64,000 nucleotides of DNA from Heracleum sosnowskyi (lineage: Eukaryota > Streptophyta > Magnoliopsida > Apiales > Apiaceae): assembly GCA_030848705.1 (NCBI GenBank), contig CM061243.1:110818674-110882673 (forward strand), in the 5' to 3' direction. Every line of letters starts with the position of its first letter. The stretch's first letter is position 1. Below the pieces are notes generated by a model. The model saw only the letters and a program-made list of their open reading frames with translations, was not told the DNA's origin and did not search any database. This document shows, in pieces, positions 53,009-64,000 of this stretch. The translations under genes and the position numbers were made by a program.

Positions 53009-56000
53009 ACTGACGTAGCATTGACACATGAACTCCGTTATGACCATTCTACAAGTTTGGGGGGGTAAGGCTGGCTCGTAGGCCACCTTTCTGACGCGTT
53101 TTAAAATCTCAGATGGCCCAATGAATCCCGGGCTCAATTTCCCTTTCTTTTCAAATCTCATTAATTCTTTCCATGGAGATACCTTTAGCATCACGAATCT
53201 TTAACCTCATACTCTCTATCTTGTTTGTACAGAAATACACCAGCATAAACTTGCTTGTCATCCATCAACATGCCATTTAGCTTATCAATAGCAGTACTAT
53301 CTCTATACTTGCGGGCTTAGTTCGCATACTTTCTCTGTCTGTCTTGGCTGTCACTAGCCGCTTGTTGGTGAAATCTTTTGTCTTTCTAGTTTGTTGGACT
53401 AACTTGGGTTTTGTGTAGAATCTCATCCTTTAATTCCCGATCATTCGGATTCCATCTCCGTCTCATTTTAATTAAGGGCATCGGCCACCACATTGGCCTT
53501 CCCCGGATGGTAGTGTATCTCACAGTCATAATTCTAGGTCAATTCTAGCCATTTCTCCATCTCATGTTATCTACTATCACGGGTAACTCAAGGCCAATTC
53601 AATACATTCCATAAAATTTGTGGGTGCATTAATCAACCCAAAAATAACCTCGCTGAAAACTCGAAGTGTCTATTCCTAGTACGAATCGCAGTCTTGGGTA
53701 TATCTTCTGATTTAACTTCCAACTGGTGATACCCAGTACTTAAATAAATTTGGAAATACACAGCGTTCTTCCGCTGATCAAACAATCATTTACAAGGGTA
53801 CCTATTCACCATGTCGAACTCATACAACTCTCGAGATTCTATAATCTTGTGCTAACATCTTTCTCTCTTACAACAACACCGGGCTCTCCACGGTGGCACA
53901 CTGGGTCTTATCATATCCTTGCCCAACAATTCTTGTAACTGAGTCGCTAACTCTTCCATTCTCACTGAGGCTAACAGGAGATGCGGCACTATAACCTGAA
54001 TACTCGTTATTCATTCTCATGTCATCCAAATCGATATCTGGTAGCTCATTAAAACCTTGTACAATCTCCCAAAACCATTGTAGTTCCCTTTATACTTGGT
54101 ATCTCTTTTCTTGGCGTCAACCATAAGAGCTAATTAAGCCTCGTATCTCTGGCGTAATAGTTTCTTCGTCTGAACTATATTCAAGAATCTCTGAATCTGT
54201 CTCCATCCTTTATTTATTACTCTTTTTATTTGCAATCCATTGGCTCCATTGGGTGTCAACCAACCCATCCTTATTATCATATCAACTTCTCCCAACTTGA
54301 AAGGAATCAGGCCTATCAAAAGTGTCGACTTCATATTTCTAGTTCAGAACCTGGATGTACCAGTCTTATGGGAAAATCCCTCGATTGACTATTTCTACTT
54401 GTAATTATTCCCTTAGTGGCTCGGCCTTAAGGTTTAATTGTCATGCAACTTCTTGATATACAACGATACATTAGCTCTGTCTAAACAGTATAGAAGGGCA
54501 CCTGCTATTTAAAGGTCCTGACAGTGGGCTGCTTGTTGGAGGTAGCCCTGGTTGAAACTTACTGGCTTTCTTTTCTTCTGTGTTCACAAGCTCCGGAACA
54601 AACCTCGATAATTCGGAAAACTTGGCCTCATACTTGGTCACGGTCATGGTTTCTTGTTTTAACTCTTTAACGTTCATTTTCATCCGGGTCTCCATATATT
54701 TCCGGAAATTATTCCTCTAGAACCACATACGCTGCACCTCTTCCAAGTCACAACACCGGCTCCCTCTGACTCCATCGTCAATAATTATCTTGCTAACCCA
54801 GAGGTAGTGTCCATTCGTAAACAACTCCTCCAAAATCTCAATCTCACCATAGGGCATCTATCTAACACCGTTGTCACTGGAGTTCACGGCACATCGCTAT
54901 TCCTTTCACATATGTCGATTGACACGCTTTCCATTATCATAACCTCCTTGGGAGAATAAACCAATTTCATCGATATATCACTAACATTCTATTCGTCTTA
55001 GGGATTCGCTCCTGTCATAGGCGACTTCGTTGCGAATCTAATTCCTATCAGCGAATTTTGACTTATTTGACCTGGTTGGCCTCCCCTTGAAATTCAATAA
55101 GGATAACAAAATTTATGGGGCTTTGAAAGATAGCTCCCATATCAAAGAAAATGTCACACACTGGTGATCATAAGGTTATGAGTTTTAAGGTAACCTTATT
55201 GGAGGTAAGAGAATTTTACCGAGAGATCAATATGATCATAAGAACTCAACGTTGTGTGCCTCAATTGAGACATTACTAAAGGTAATTAGCCTTCTTGTAT
55301 TTCACAACTTACAAGTGATGGCGTCCCATCAGACTTCTATCACACAGACAGATAGTCCTTGTAGCCCCTATAAGTTTAGGGTTGTTCGTCTAAGTGGAAG
55401 TTGAAAAATATGAAAGCAATTCGATATCAATTTAATGATTATCGTCTTTCGACAATATTTCTTAAAGGAACACCTTGGATTAAAATTGAACAGATTCCAA
55501 AGGTGCGGTTTTCCAAAGAAAATACAAAGAAAAGAATAACCACAAAGATACTGGTACTTAACAAACAAGTGGTGAGGTATCACCATAGGGTCATTCATTA
55601 TTTGAAGGAAAGTGAAAGCTTAAATAACATCATTTGGCAGGGCTTCGAAAGCCTGAAAGTAGGCATTGTGACAGCCTCTGGCACAAGTGAAACTGAATAT
55701 GGTTTAGCACAAGTGTTATAAAACAACTTCGAAGAGGGAATATACCCTTTATCAGAATTCTTTCTTGGAGAGAGGTCAAGATAGATCATAGATTGGGGAG
55801 GTACCCCACATAATTTGCAAATGGGGAGGGTACTACCAAGGTCTCTACGGATGCCTTTTTTTTTGTCGGCTCCTCTGATGGATAATCGTTCAATTCCAAA
55901 GCTTTTCTTTTCCACGCACCCTAAGGTGTTCGATACTTACGTCATTGCCGACTTATATTAGTCGCTAAGAATTCAACCATCAGCATTTGCAATCGCAGGG

Positions 56001-57368
56001 AGTTCTATTCGACTAGGCGCAAACATCTCAAGTAAGCGTTCTGTTCTATAAGAAGACTTCGATACCGTTGTCGCCCATAGCAATGACAATTCCACATGTC
56101 GACTGGGCGGTACTCCACACTTTTGGCACAATAGCCTTTTCATTTAAGTCAATCCCGGAACTTCTCAGTTCGTCTTGGTCTTTAAATATATTTCGCCTTT
56201 ACCGTCCAATCTCAACTTCATCATTTTATCTCTACAATCAATTATAGCAATCAGGGTATTCCACCAACTCATATAGCGGCCATCTTACCCAATCCACAGG
56301 GTTCACCCTAGTTTCCACTCTCTTTGGTGACATCCTCTGGTAATCAGAAAGACAAGGTTTGCCAAAATTTGCTGAATTTCTTTCCAAAATCAGGGAAATT
56401 TGATCAATCTATTTACTCACTAGTAATGCTCGGATCTGATTTCTGACCTTTCGGTTCTATCCTCATAATTCCTTCCTGGTTTCCTGAGGGTGGTAAATCT
56501 CGTTCTCGATTTCGCCTTAGCGTGCTTGTCTTACAATAACATTTACATGGTACATATACCCAAAATTCTCCTTGAGATAATAAAATCCCTCAATGATGTA
56601 ATAGACACTATTTCCAGTGGAATTGCTGGTCGTGGGGGATTGAAACCTCATAGCCAAAACAATTCCTTTCACTATTATAGGCAACTAAGTACCCTTAATC
56701 GTTCGTAAAAATCTGAACACCTTGGTTCTTACGTATGCCGCCTCCTTATGGGCAACTACAACCGACTACGAGTAACAGGTTTCGTTCAAGTCGAATCAAT
56801 CCACTGATACTGGCTATACTGCCTCTACCTCTTCTGCTTTGGAGACTCTATTCCATTTTCTTTGTCATATCTCCCGATGAATCATAAACGATCCTTAAAC
56901 CCTCGTCTCGGCACTTATTTGACCTCTGAAGGTTCGTCCGGTCCTATTATACGACCTCAAGTAACATACTACATCTTTATCAATCAACACGTCCTCTACA
57001 AGATTCTTTCCTTGACCCACTATGGGGTCTTCCTCTAGATCCTCCTATGGATCTTCCTTTATCGGGTCTCCGTCCATTTCAAGGAACGCATCATCAATTG
57101 CCTACTCGAAGGCCTCGGGGTCTGGTATCTCAGAATCCCATCAATCTATAACTCATACGACTCTAGGTGACTAATCACGAAGTCCTAAGTACGGTTTCCC
57201 AGAAGAAGTCCCCTCTCGGGCTTCATCTTAAACAGTCAGGGTCATGTCCTCTAACCCGACTACGAACTCAATTTGAGCTCTAGATGCTCTTATCATTATT
57301 ACGGGTATTGTACGACTCGATCTCCTATCGTTTCTGAGGACTGTAACCTAACGCACTGATACCATTTC
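53009..57368 (-). mobile_element. Tekay-2 interior (second copy), 3' truncated
   Basis: The segment is collinear with the Tekay-1 interior from about 13269 to 17688. It begins inside the integrase C-terminus, so the chromodomain, PPT and 3' LTR are lost. Readable remnants on the minus strand are SPGFIGPSEILKRVRKVAYE (53150-53080), RNase H (about 53480-53530) and a gag piece, ELKQETMTVTKYEAKFSELS (about 54680-54600). An imperfect iMet primer site (gcactgatacca) is at 57353-57364. Stops and the RNase H-integrase deletion are shared with Tekay-1. A 22-bp insertion near 53966 and a deletion of about 100 bp near 56110 are copy-specific. Confidence 0.85.
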
Positions 57369-60300
57369 TGTAACAGCCCCAAATCCGGGGTCAGGGATTT
57401 AGAGTAGTCACGATCCATGCACTCCTTGCCTTACCTGTATTACTCACACCATTCATAATTCACCTGCTCATGACCCCACAATATAAGTCTCACACACACA
57501 CACACACACAGGTTAGAGTCTCAGAAACGACACAATACAACAACTGCAGAATAAATAATTTTTATTACAATACCCAAGTGTCTTTTGAATCTGTCACTGA
57601 TACAATTTCTAAGTAATGTTACATTACCAACTTAGCCTTCTGATGCTCACAATCCTCTCATACCATTCATATCTATACATAAGTTGAATACCAAAAGCTG
57701 TAGCCTGATTCGATTGGTTCGTCCTACTCTCGGGATCACTGCTAGAAACTGTTTACGGAAACGCCTTGCGAGGTATGTGCCGACCCATTGGCATCCTGCT
57801 TCGCTGCTATATAATATATATAAAACAATAGCAAGAGTGAGCGATAGCTCAGCAAGGTAATGAAAGTATGGCATAACTCTGCCTTTAACTCAACCCAGAA
57901 TAAAGCGGGTATAAGACAATAATTTGTCAAAATATCTCGATAATGAAATTATATCCTTATCGGAATGTATTCCCAAAAACAGTACCATTATTGTACTTCC
58001 AATATCATTTCCATAATATTTCTGCAAACTTTCGATATTCAAACTATGAACAAAGTTCTAGTATAAAAGATGAGGTTTCAAAGGAAACCAAATATAACCT
58101 TTCCAAAAGTATCTGCTATGTAAGCAGAATATCAACACATATTTTAAAAGATGAAGTTATAAGGTGATTCAGTATAAACAACTCCCTTACCATAACCCAT
58201 GTTATGTAAGGTATCCACAGAGTCATAACTTATAGAATAAAAGATGAAGTTGCATGAATTTGTTGTCACTTCATTCCCAAACACTGTTCGACCCCCTGCC
58301 AACAAGTTTGGTTCTTCACCCCAATACATGTTGCAGGAATATCCAAATTGGATGATGAACCAATACCGGAGTTGCTACCGCGCCCGCTGTGCCTAACCTT
58401 GCTATGATCAGTAGCAGGTCGCACCGCTCAAATAGTTTTCTACATGTAGATGGAAGAATCACGACAGCCTGACATTGTCTACCGCCTTACTGTGACCTCC
58501 CGGCCCATTTGGGGCAATAAAAGTTGGATGGGTCCGCGCAACTAGACCACTTACACCACTCCTAGTTCAGATGAAATCCATGACTCTGAAACGTAAAGAT
58601 CGTCCTCCTTTCCCTAAGTGTAACACTTGTTGATACGACTCCACTAAGTAGTTATATCTAGGTTGGAAAGGAAGATTCTCCAATATTTCTCAAGCTATGC
58701 TTGTTAATGGATATCGACTTGTTCCATGAATTTACCCCTCGATCATTGAGGTGGTAACACAATATTTGACTGGCAGCAATTAAATTGCTCCAAGAAAATA
58801 TCTGTCCCTTGACAGTTTTTGAATTGAGAGTTTAAAAAGAGTAGTAGTCACTTAAATCAGGTTTCCCATATTTTTGATAGTTGAGCGAGCATTTAAATCT
58901 TCTTAAAAGACAGATTCAAATGGAAAAACAATGTTTTGGGAACCTCTTTTTGATTTAAAAAAATACTTACTAACATTTATTAAACAAGTAAATCTTAAAT
59001 GAATATTGAAAATAATATTCATTAAATAAGTAATCCTCAAATGAATATTTGAAAATAATATTCATTAAATAAGTAATCCTCAGATGAATATTCGAAATAA
59101 TATTCCTCAAATAAGTAAACCTCAAATGAATATTCAAAATAATATTAATTAAATAATAAATAATCCTCGAATGGATAATAATAATAATATTCTTAAAGTC
59201 CATAATCCTCAAATGGATATAAATAATTAATATTCATTAAATACATAATTAACCCTCGAATAAGTAAGCCTCAAATGAATATTCAAAAGTAATATTCATT
59301 AAATAGATAATTAATCCTCGAATGAATATTCATAATTAATATTCATTAAATAAATAAATACTCTTCAAATGATTATTCAACATAATATTCATTAGAAAAT
59401 CCTCAGGTGAATATTCACAATAATATTCCTTAACTAAATAAGGATTAAATAACCGTTGCCCGATATCTTTATCGGAAAATAACCTTTAATATATACACAT
59501 AAAATATAATTGTTTCTGATCTAAAGAAATATCTTACGCCCTTAACCTAGGGCCTTTATAAAAACCTGGCTCATAACCGATATCCCATATCTAGCTTATA
59601 AGCCAGTTACCAAATCATTTTCAAATAATAACCTTCGAATGAGGTAATATTCAAATAACATTCCTCAAATCATTTCCAGGTAATTAATACTTTCTAGAAA
59701 TATAATTAATGTTTAATAATAGCAGTCCTCAAAATAATTAGTACACTGCCGCTGGAATCCCTCCGGGTTTCCACGGCTATCTCTATATCTCAAAATACTG
59801 ACTCCCGATCTAGAGTCGAAAATAAGAAGTATGCTCTTATCTCTAGAGCTACAAGGTACACCGGTTTATAACTACTTTATCTCAAAGCTCATATATAAAC
59901 CAAAATCAAACTCTATATATAACATGTATCGCAAAACTGTATAACTCCACACATGGCAAAAGCAGTAATATATAATCAATACTTCAAAGTATAGATTTAG
60001 AAAACTTGCCACAATACTTGCAACAAAGATTTGGTATATAATTGGGAATACACAAGTATTGAACATTGGAAAATATACCTACTCTGAATAATATAGTAAG
60101 GTTTAGTAAACTTGCCTGATGCTCGAGAAGTGATAGGGCTCGTGACGATGTCGAACGATCTGGACAAAGTCAAAAGAAAACGTACGATTAATCCCCTAGA
60201 TAATCCACTTATACATCAACACTTAAACACGTAAGCGAAACACAACCAAGGAATTACTAACTCGTTATAGGCTCATACTAAGTCCATGTTATCCGTCAAA

Positions 60301-62232
60301 TACTTATATCATAAGTTTGGTTCGAAATCCATCCTCAAATCCAAGTTATACTTAACCATTTGCAACATCGGTTTCTAAGTCATGCTCTTAGTGGTTTTCA
60401 CTTGCGCGACCTTGACTAAAACATTTTTATAAAATCGAAAAATAATCCTTTTGATATGAGGTCTTCTCTCATATCTCCATTATGACCTCTAGTATTTAAT
60501 TACCAAGATTCTTAACCGAATATCTCATTATAAGGGGGGTTCCATTGAAGTTACGAACTCACACTTACGTTTACGAACCGCTTTTACGATTTTTATCATA
60601 ACGCCTAAACCGTAAGTCGGAATGCTACGATTCTTTCGCCAAAATGATCTATGACTCAAGATATACAAGTATAGGTCAGTTAATAAGTAAGGTCAGAAGG
60701 TTATATCAACTGTTAAGCTCGGTTCGTAAGGTTAAAGAAATTTTGCCATTACGACGGCTATAAATCAAACGTTTCCATTTTACGATCACTCCAAATAACC
60801 AACCAAGGCAACCCATACTTCATCAATCTCAACAAACATCCATTTTACATCTCTAAGTCCAGTGGTGAGACTAAAATCAATCACCCATCATTTTACACAT
60901 CAAAACAAAGCCAAATATCTAAGGATGTTCTTATTAAGCACTAATCTTTATGTAACATCAAAACCACATCAAAAACTCATAATAACTCAAAGGGTGGGTT
61001 AGGGCTTTACCTTCTTGGAAGCTCTATCAACACTACCAAGGGTTTATAATCACTTAACAAGCTTTAACAAGTCCTTATAATGCTTAAACCTTAAGAACAA
61101 AGCAAGAAAACAAGTTAGTAATTTCGGAGTTACTATTCACCTCTTGAAAGAACTGGAAACACGAGGGCCTTACCATGCTTTTCTGGACTAGGCTCCTGAA
61201 TAGAAGTTGTAGAGCAGCTCAATACCTTTCCAACAAGATAAAGAACACATGATTCCATTGAGAAACGAGGGAGTTATGGCTATTTGAAAATCGGTGCAGA
61301 AACTGCCAAGATCATGGCAGTTTGGATTCTTCAACTTGGGGAGGCGATTTGACTATGCTATACTCCTTGGATTGCTATGAAATCTTGAACTCATGTTATA
61401 TATGGAGTGAATAAGCTGTGGTTAAATTTTGGTGATTTTATCATGGTTGGAAATGGAGTTATGGATTTTTCTTTGGAGGGTGCTCTAGCTGATCAGTTTT
61501 GGAGAATTTTGTGTTTCTCTTGCTTTTCTTTTCTTCTTTTCTTTTTGTTTTGAGTAAAAGATAAGAATGCTGATATTTTTTTTAAGTGGTGAGTCATAGG
61601 GACACATGTCGATCAGTGGGGTATCATGGTGGCAAGCAGGGACACGTGTCGCGCATGCACGCGTTTGGTTAAAGTAGCTTTACTGGTTCGTTTCCTTTCA
61701 CATGGATGATCCAAACGTTGCATCCCTCGAATTAATCTTGTTACATGTTACTTCCATGTCTATATTTAATCTTGTCATAATTTCAATCCTTAATCCATGA
61801 TTCGTTCGCTTAATCGCTTAATCTCGTTATAAAGTATCAGCGGTTTCTAGAACATTCGTTTCACTGTCTCAGTGGTTTTCGTTCTAAATTCTCAAATCAA
61901 ATATAATAAAATTCCAAAATATTAAATCCTCAAATCCTCAATTTTAATATCTCATTTCTTGAATATAATAATATATAATTCGCTGTCCGGTCAAATATTT
62001 CACCAAAATAAAATTTGGAATTTCTGAATTCCGATCGTCTTTGCATTCACTTATTTACTCTGTAGATCACTAATATGACTTCGGAATATCCACACTACGT
62101 CTCGTACATAGGTGGCATGAAAATTTTTGTTAATCCTCAAAATCACTATTCATCCACCAAATTCACTATTCACTGATGCACTTGATCATAATAAGAAAAG
62201 TTTTAATTAATCCAAAAATTCGGGTTATTACA
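57369..62232 (-). mobile_element. 5' LTR of Tekay-2 (4864 bp)
   Basis: The LTR starts TGTAACAGCCCC on the plus strand and ends GGTTATTACA at 62232. Both ends match the Tekay-1 LTRs closely. The middle (about 58150-60100) is very different and includes the AT-rich tandem repeat at 58980-59430. A (CA)n run is at 57492-57510. Of the paired G-boxes, one is mutated (gggacacatgtc, about 61609) and one is kept (gggacacgtgtc, about 61639). This is therefore a distinct subfamily. The adjacent tctcc (62233-62237) in Copia-4 gag is the expected target site. Confidence 0.88.
58980..59430. repeat. About 43-bp AT-rich degenerate tandem repeat in the Tekay-2 LTR
   Basis: The phrase aataatattcattaaataag, followed by taatcctcaaatgaatatt, recurs about every 43 bp (for example near 59011, 59054 and 59097), then degenerates over about nine or ten copies. 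The Tekay-1 LTRs have no such expansion at this place. Confidence 0.8.
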
Positions 62233-63262
62233 TCTCCCTTTCATCAGACTTTCTAAAACTTTTCCTTTCAGAGTTTGAATCTTTCCTTGAGAATCTCTTT
62301 CCTTTCTTGAAGTTCTTGAATCCCATCTTCTTGAAGGTCTTCACCATCAATGCAGCCATTTGCATCATCTGTTCTTCATCATCCTCAGAGTCAGAAGCTT
62401 CATCAGAGTTTGAGTCATCATCAGAGTTTGATGACTCACTTTCAGATTTAATGACTAAAGCCTTTCCCTTGGCTCTCTTCCTTGATGATTCCTTCTTGAT
62501 GGGCTTCTCCTCAACTTTGAGAGCAACAGATTTTGTCTTCTTGCTTGATCTTCTGTTTCTTTGTTCTATTTCCAATTCATGAGTTTTCAGTAACCCATAA
62601 ATCTCATCAAGTTCAGTTTCAGCAAGTTCGTAATTATCTCTTATAGTTGTTGTCTTCAAATCCCATCTTTCAGGTAAAGATAAGAGAAATTTGAGATTTG
62701 ATTCTTCAAGATCATATTCTTTATCAACTAGAGATAAATCATTCAGCAGTTTACAGAATCTGTCATATGTCTCAGTCAAGGTTTCATTGGCTCTTGAATC
62801 AAAGTGCTCATACTCCTGAGTGAGTATTGTTTTCCTGTTCTTCTTTATAGCAGTGGTTCCTTGACACCTGACTTCCAAAGCATCCCAGATTTCTTTTGCA
62901 GTTTTGCAACCAATTACTCTGTTAGACATAACATTATCTAAAGCACTGTGGAGAAGATGTCTAACCTTTGCATCTTTTGCAATTGATGAGATGTCCTCAG
63001 GAGTCATATCTTTCTTTTCCTTTGGAACAGTCTTTTGTTCTTGACCATCAACAACAGGAGACAATTTAGTCGGCATATGAGGACCATCATAGATTCTGTC
63101 AAGATATTCTGGATCTGTAGCCTCCAGAAACATGGTCATCTTCACCTTCCAAATTGGATACTCCACTGGCCTGAGAATTGGAACCCTGATTGTTTCATAC
63201 CGACTCACAGAATTAGGTTTAACCTGTTCAACCTTGGGAGGAGCTTGATTTTCTTCAGACAT
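62233..63262 (-). pseudogene. gag: Gag N-terminus of Copia-4, truncated by Tekay-2
   Basis: From ATG 63262 the frame encodes MSEENQAPPKVEQVKPNSVS and follows the Copia-1 Gag almost residue for residue for about 340 positions: UBN2-like region, NSD repeats, KGKRFSRKDSNSE. It stops where the Tekay-2 LTR begins at 62232. The zinc knuckles and all of pol are missing. It is not functional as a full Gag. Confidence 0.92.
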
Positions 63263-63310
63263 GATTATTACTGTGTTTGAATCGAAAAACTGTATATATT
63301 AAACAGCCTT

Positions 63311-63323
63311 GGCTCTGATACCA
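63311..63323 (-). other. Primer-binding site (tRNA-iMet) of Copia-4
   Basis: The plus-strand ggctctgatacca is the complement of TGGTATCAGAGCC and lies 2 nt inside the LTR at 63326. Confidence 0.93.
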
Positions 63324-63325
63324 AT

Positions 63326-63839
63326 TGTTAGGCCGAATACACAATATAATCAAGTATGTATGAGAATAACAATCAAGAACACAAGTTTGTAAATCAACAA
63401 ACTGTAATTATATTAACAGCTTCTCTCTTTATGATGTTAATGAATCACAAAGAGCTACTAGGTTACACGAATAATAATCAATTATCGCATCCCTTCTAGG
63501 GATAACCTATCTGTGTTTATATAGTACACAGTTACAATCAATCTCTAATTGATACTCCTACAAATTAGCTATACAATTGTAATCAATTAGAATTGCTTCA
63601 GTCCTCTGTCCAGTCTCCTTAGCTGTATCAATATATTCTGCCTCTTTCCATTTTCAGAATATATTGCTTCTAGAATCTTCATGATATGCACCGACAGCTA
63701 AGTCAACTTTCACCCTGTCAGACTTTAACAAACTCTGACCGGCTTCCATGTAAACTCTGATAAGTACTTCAGACTAAACTCTGAACAGTACCTGTTACTT
63801 AAACACTGATTAAACAAACATCAGTAATTATATCTAACA
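63326..63839 (-). mobile_element. 5' LTR of Copia-4 (514 bp)
   Basis: The plus strand starts TGTTAGGCCG and ends TATCTAACA. The LTR is clearly related to the Copia-1 LTR in reverse orientation, including a tatataaa box near 63520 on the minus strand and AAACTCTG words (about 63729, 63751, 63776). It is 30 bp shorter than the Copia-1 LTR and much more diverged than the Copia-1 pair. Confidence 0.9.
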
Positions 63840-64000
63840 GTACGGAACGGTATAATGAACTTTCGAAGTCGTATTAGTGATCTACGATGTAAATGAAGGA
63901 ATGCAAAAGCCGTCAGAATCAGAAAAATAGTATTTCTGTTTTCTCTGAAATTTCACCAATAACTGATGGATTAATCATTATTTGAAAATATTGGAGGATT
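63840..64000 (+). mobile_element. Fragment of a Tekay-type LTR in plus orientation
   Basis: The sequence ttcgaagtcgtattagtgat (about 63863), followed by ctacgatgtaaat and gaatgcaaaa, matches the reverse complement of Tekay LTR sequence near 12800-12870 with several differences. This is therefore the U3 part of a third, inverted Tekay-like LTR that Copia-4 entered. It runs off the right edge. Confidence 0.6.

Noticed and set aside
55401..55721. Plus-strand 106-codon frame in Tekay-2 as a functional gene
   Set aside because: The matching region in Tekay-1 is broken by stops and there is no recognisable domain. It is kept only as a finding.
44432..63839. Copia-3 and Copia-4 as two halves of one element split by Tekay-2
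   Set aside because: Their LTRs are unrelated in sequence and length (about 1005 vs 514 bp), and they carry different private words, so they are different families joined by a deletion.
1..64000. tRNA, rRNA or endogenous pararetrovirus sequences
   Set aside because: No cloverleaf tRNA, rRNA core or pararetrovirus movement/coat pattern was recognised. The only tRNA-related sequences are retrotransposon primer-binding sites.

Overview
This window looks like a gene-poor, repeat-packed stretch of a flowering-plant nuclear genome. It is AT-rich, has no bacterial-style operons, and almost all of it can be assigned to nested LTR retrotransposons with plant-type primer-binding sites, polypurine tracts and domain order. 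The Sirevirus-like Gag/Pol proteins and the Tat-type antisense gene point to a eudicot, probably an asterid (perhaps Apiaceae or Asteraceae, low confidence). I found no ordinary host gene. The only non-LTR coding remnant is a decayed FAR1/MULE-type transposase gene.

Layout. 1-1361 is the 3' end of a plus-strand Ty3/gypsy (Tat-like) element: a 100-bp minisatellite, a polypurine tract (PPT) and a 504-bp LTR. 1362-3383 is AT-rich repeat DNA, possibly Helitron-derived. 3384-6690 holds the broken FAR1-like gene and its palindrome-rich upstream region. From about 6691 to 38438 there is a minus-strand Tat element: 3' LTR, PPT, an antisense spliced gene and the integrase end. It is split by a 25.7-kb minus-strand Tekay-type chromovirus (8617-34368, target-site duplication (TSD) ATGTC). 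That chromovirus carries a complete, young plus-strand Sirevirus-like Copia element (Copia-1, 20176-32392, TSD CATAC) in its own 5' LTR. At 38439 the Tat integrase is interrupted by a second Sirevirus (Copia-2, minus). Copia-2 is interrupted at 44432 by a third (Copia-3, minus). Copia-3 is cut off within its integrase at about 53008 and joined directly to the interior of a second Tekay copy (53009-62232). That copy sits in the gag of a fourth Copia element (Copia-4, 62233-63839). Copia-4 itself lies in an oppositely oriented Tekay-type LTR that runs off the window.

How the parts work. Copia-1 has every recognisable part of a mobile element: identical-length LTRs, an iMet PBS, Gag with three zinc knuckles, Pol with intact protease, integrase, RT and RNase H motifs, a PPT, and a third large open reading frame (ORF3) downstream of pol. 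The Tekay copies have very similar LTRs but dead interiors sharing the same lesions, so they were probably moved in trans.

The most interesting pattern is that each element family carries its own short, mostly palindromic DNA word. The word is scattered through LTRs, spacers and even coding DNA: AAACTCTGA in Copia-1/4, TTCGATAGTTTT in Copia-2, GTCAACGAAAT in Copia-3, TTGGCGCGCCAA in the Tat element. Each of these families except Copia-4, which is truncated here, also shows an extra fast-diverging gene (ORF3 or antisense gene) beyond gag-pol. I propose, as inference only, that word and extra gene form element-specific self-recognition systems, comparable in logic to the VANC anti-silencing proteins of VANDAL transposons.
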